NCBI GenBank assembly: GCA_013205275.1
Contig: JABMNG010000174.1
Location: forward strand, 1 to 6,177
DNA length: 6,177 bases
Reading direction: 5' to 3'
DNA from: Methylophilales bacterium
Lineage (GTDB): Bacteria > Pseudomonadota > Gammaproteobacteria > Burkholderiales > Methylophilaceae
In this document: positions 5,975 through 6,177 of the stretch, in pieces
How the letters are laid out: every line of letters begins with the position of its first letter
Numbering within the stretch: the stretch's first letter is position 1
Translations under genes and position numbers: made by a program
The notes under the pieces: generated by a model
What the model was told of the DNA's origin: nothing
Seen by the model: the letters and a program-made list of their open reading frames with translations, nothing else
Databases searched by the model: none

Positions 5975-6177
5975 ATGAAAATAGCAATGCTAGGTCTCGG
6001 AAAAATGGGTGGCAATATGTCTGCAAGGCTTATTAGGAATGGGATATCGGTTGTAGGATACGACAATAATAAATCTATAGTTACACAGCTTGTAGATAAT
6101 GAAAACCTGATTGGAGCCGACTCAGTCTCCGATGCGCTATCAAAATTAGATGGGCAGAAGATAGTATGGATGATGCT
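5975..6177 (+). CDS. gnd: 6-phosphogluconate dehydrogenase (decarboxylating), N-terminal part (partial)
   Basis: The first 67 codons of a gene that continues beyond the window are present. The product starts MKIAMLGLGKMGGNMSARL, an N-terminal Rossmann dinucleotide-binding fold with GLGKMG at residues 7-12. An acidic residue ends the second strand in VVGYDNN (26-32), and KIVWMM (62-67) begins the next core strand. The pattern GLGKMGGNM followed by VxGYDxN resembles the shorter GndA/YqeC-type 6-phosphogluconate dehydrogenases, which convert 6-phosphogluconate to ribulose 5-phosphate and CO2 with NAD(P)+. The adjacent pgl gene, encoding the previous step, supports this. Other members of the beta-hydroxyacid dehydrogenase superfamily share this N terminus, and the catalytic domain is off the window. 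The start is supported by a good Shine-Dalgarno and an extended -10 promoter upstream. Confidence 0.82.
   Translation, partial: MKIAMLGLGKMGGNMSARLIRNGISVVGYDNNKSIVTQLVDNENLIGADSVSDALSKLDGQKIVWMM

Overview
This AT-rich window comes from the compact chromosome of a proteobacterium. The gene order fits beta/gammaproteobacteria: the rpsA end, then ihfB, lapB and pyrF, followed by the divergent pair metG / apbC(mrp) that is also seen in E. coli. The protein sequences resemble betaproteobacterial forms, for example MetG opening with MRKILVTSALPYANG. Low GC, almost no intergenic space, overlapping stop codons, no lapA and a short MetG point to a streamlined genome. With pgl and a gnd-type 6-phosphogluconate dehydrogenase next door, a small-genome aquatic methylotroph of the Methylophilaceae (OM43/Methylopumilus-like) is my best guess. 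That placement is inference, not something the sequence proves.

Layout. Positions 1-127 hold the 3' end of rpsA, whose stop overlaps the ihfB start by one base (TAATG). ihfB (127-405) is followed by a strong intrinsic terminator (424-458). lapB (481-1659) and pyrF (1656-2354) follow and are joined by an ATGA overlap. pyrF runs tail-to-tail into metG on the minus strand (2347-about 4005), with an 8-bp overlap. A gap of about 97 bp with probable divergent promoters separates metG from apbC/mrp (4103-5179, plus strand). apbC ends in a 4-bp tail-to-tail overlap with pgl (5176-5853, minus strand). A 121-bp divergent region (5854-5974) with a very good extended -10 promoter leads to the 5' end of gnd, which runs off the window at 6177.

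How the genes fit together. The left part is translation and chromosome housekeeping (ribosomal protein S1, IHF-beta), control of LPS synthesis (LapB) and pyrimidine synthesis (PyrF). The middle is methionyl-tRNA charging and Fe-S cluster handling. The right end carries two successive steps of the oxidative pentose phosphate route, 6-phosphogluconolactonase and 6-phosphogluconate dehydrogenase. In ribulose monophosphate methylotrophs these same steps serve the dissimilatory cycle that oxidises formaldehyde carbon to CO2.

I see no mobile element, CRISPR array, tRNA, rRNA, phage gene or defence system, and no convincing undescribed system. The points most worth a second look are regulatory and reductive. 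A candidate lapB promoter lies so close to the ihfB terminator that its transcript would start inside the hairpin. MetG lacks its usual C-terminal tRNA-binding domain, lapA is absent, and the pgl/gnd promoters appear to overlap face to face.
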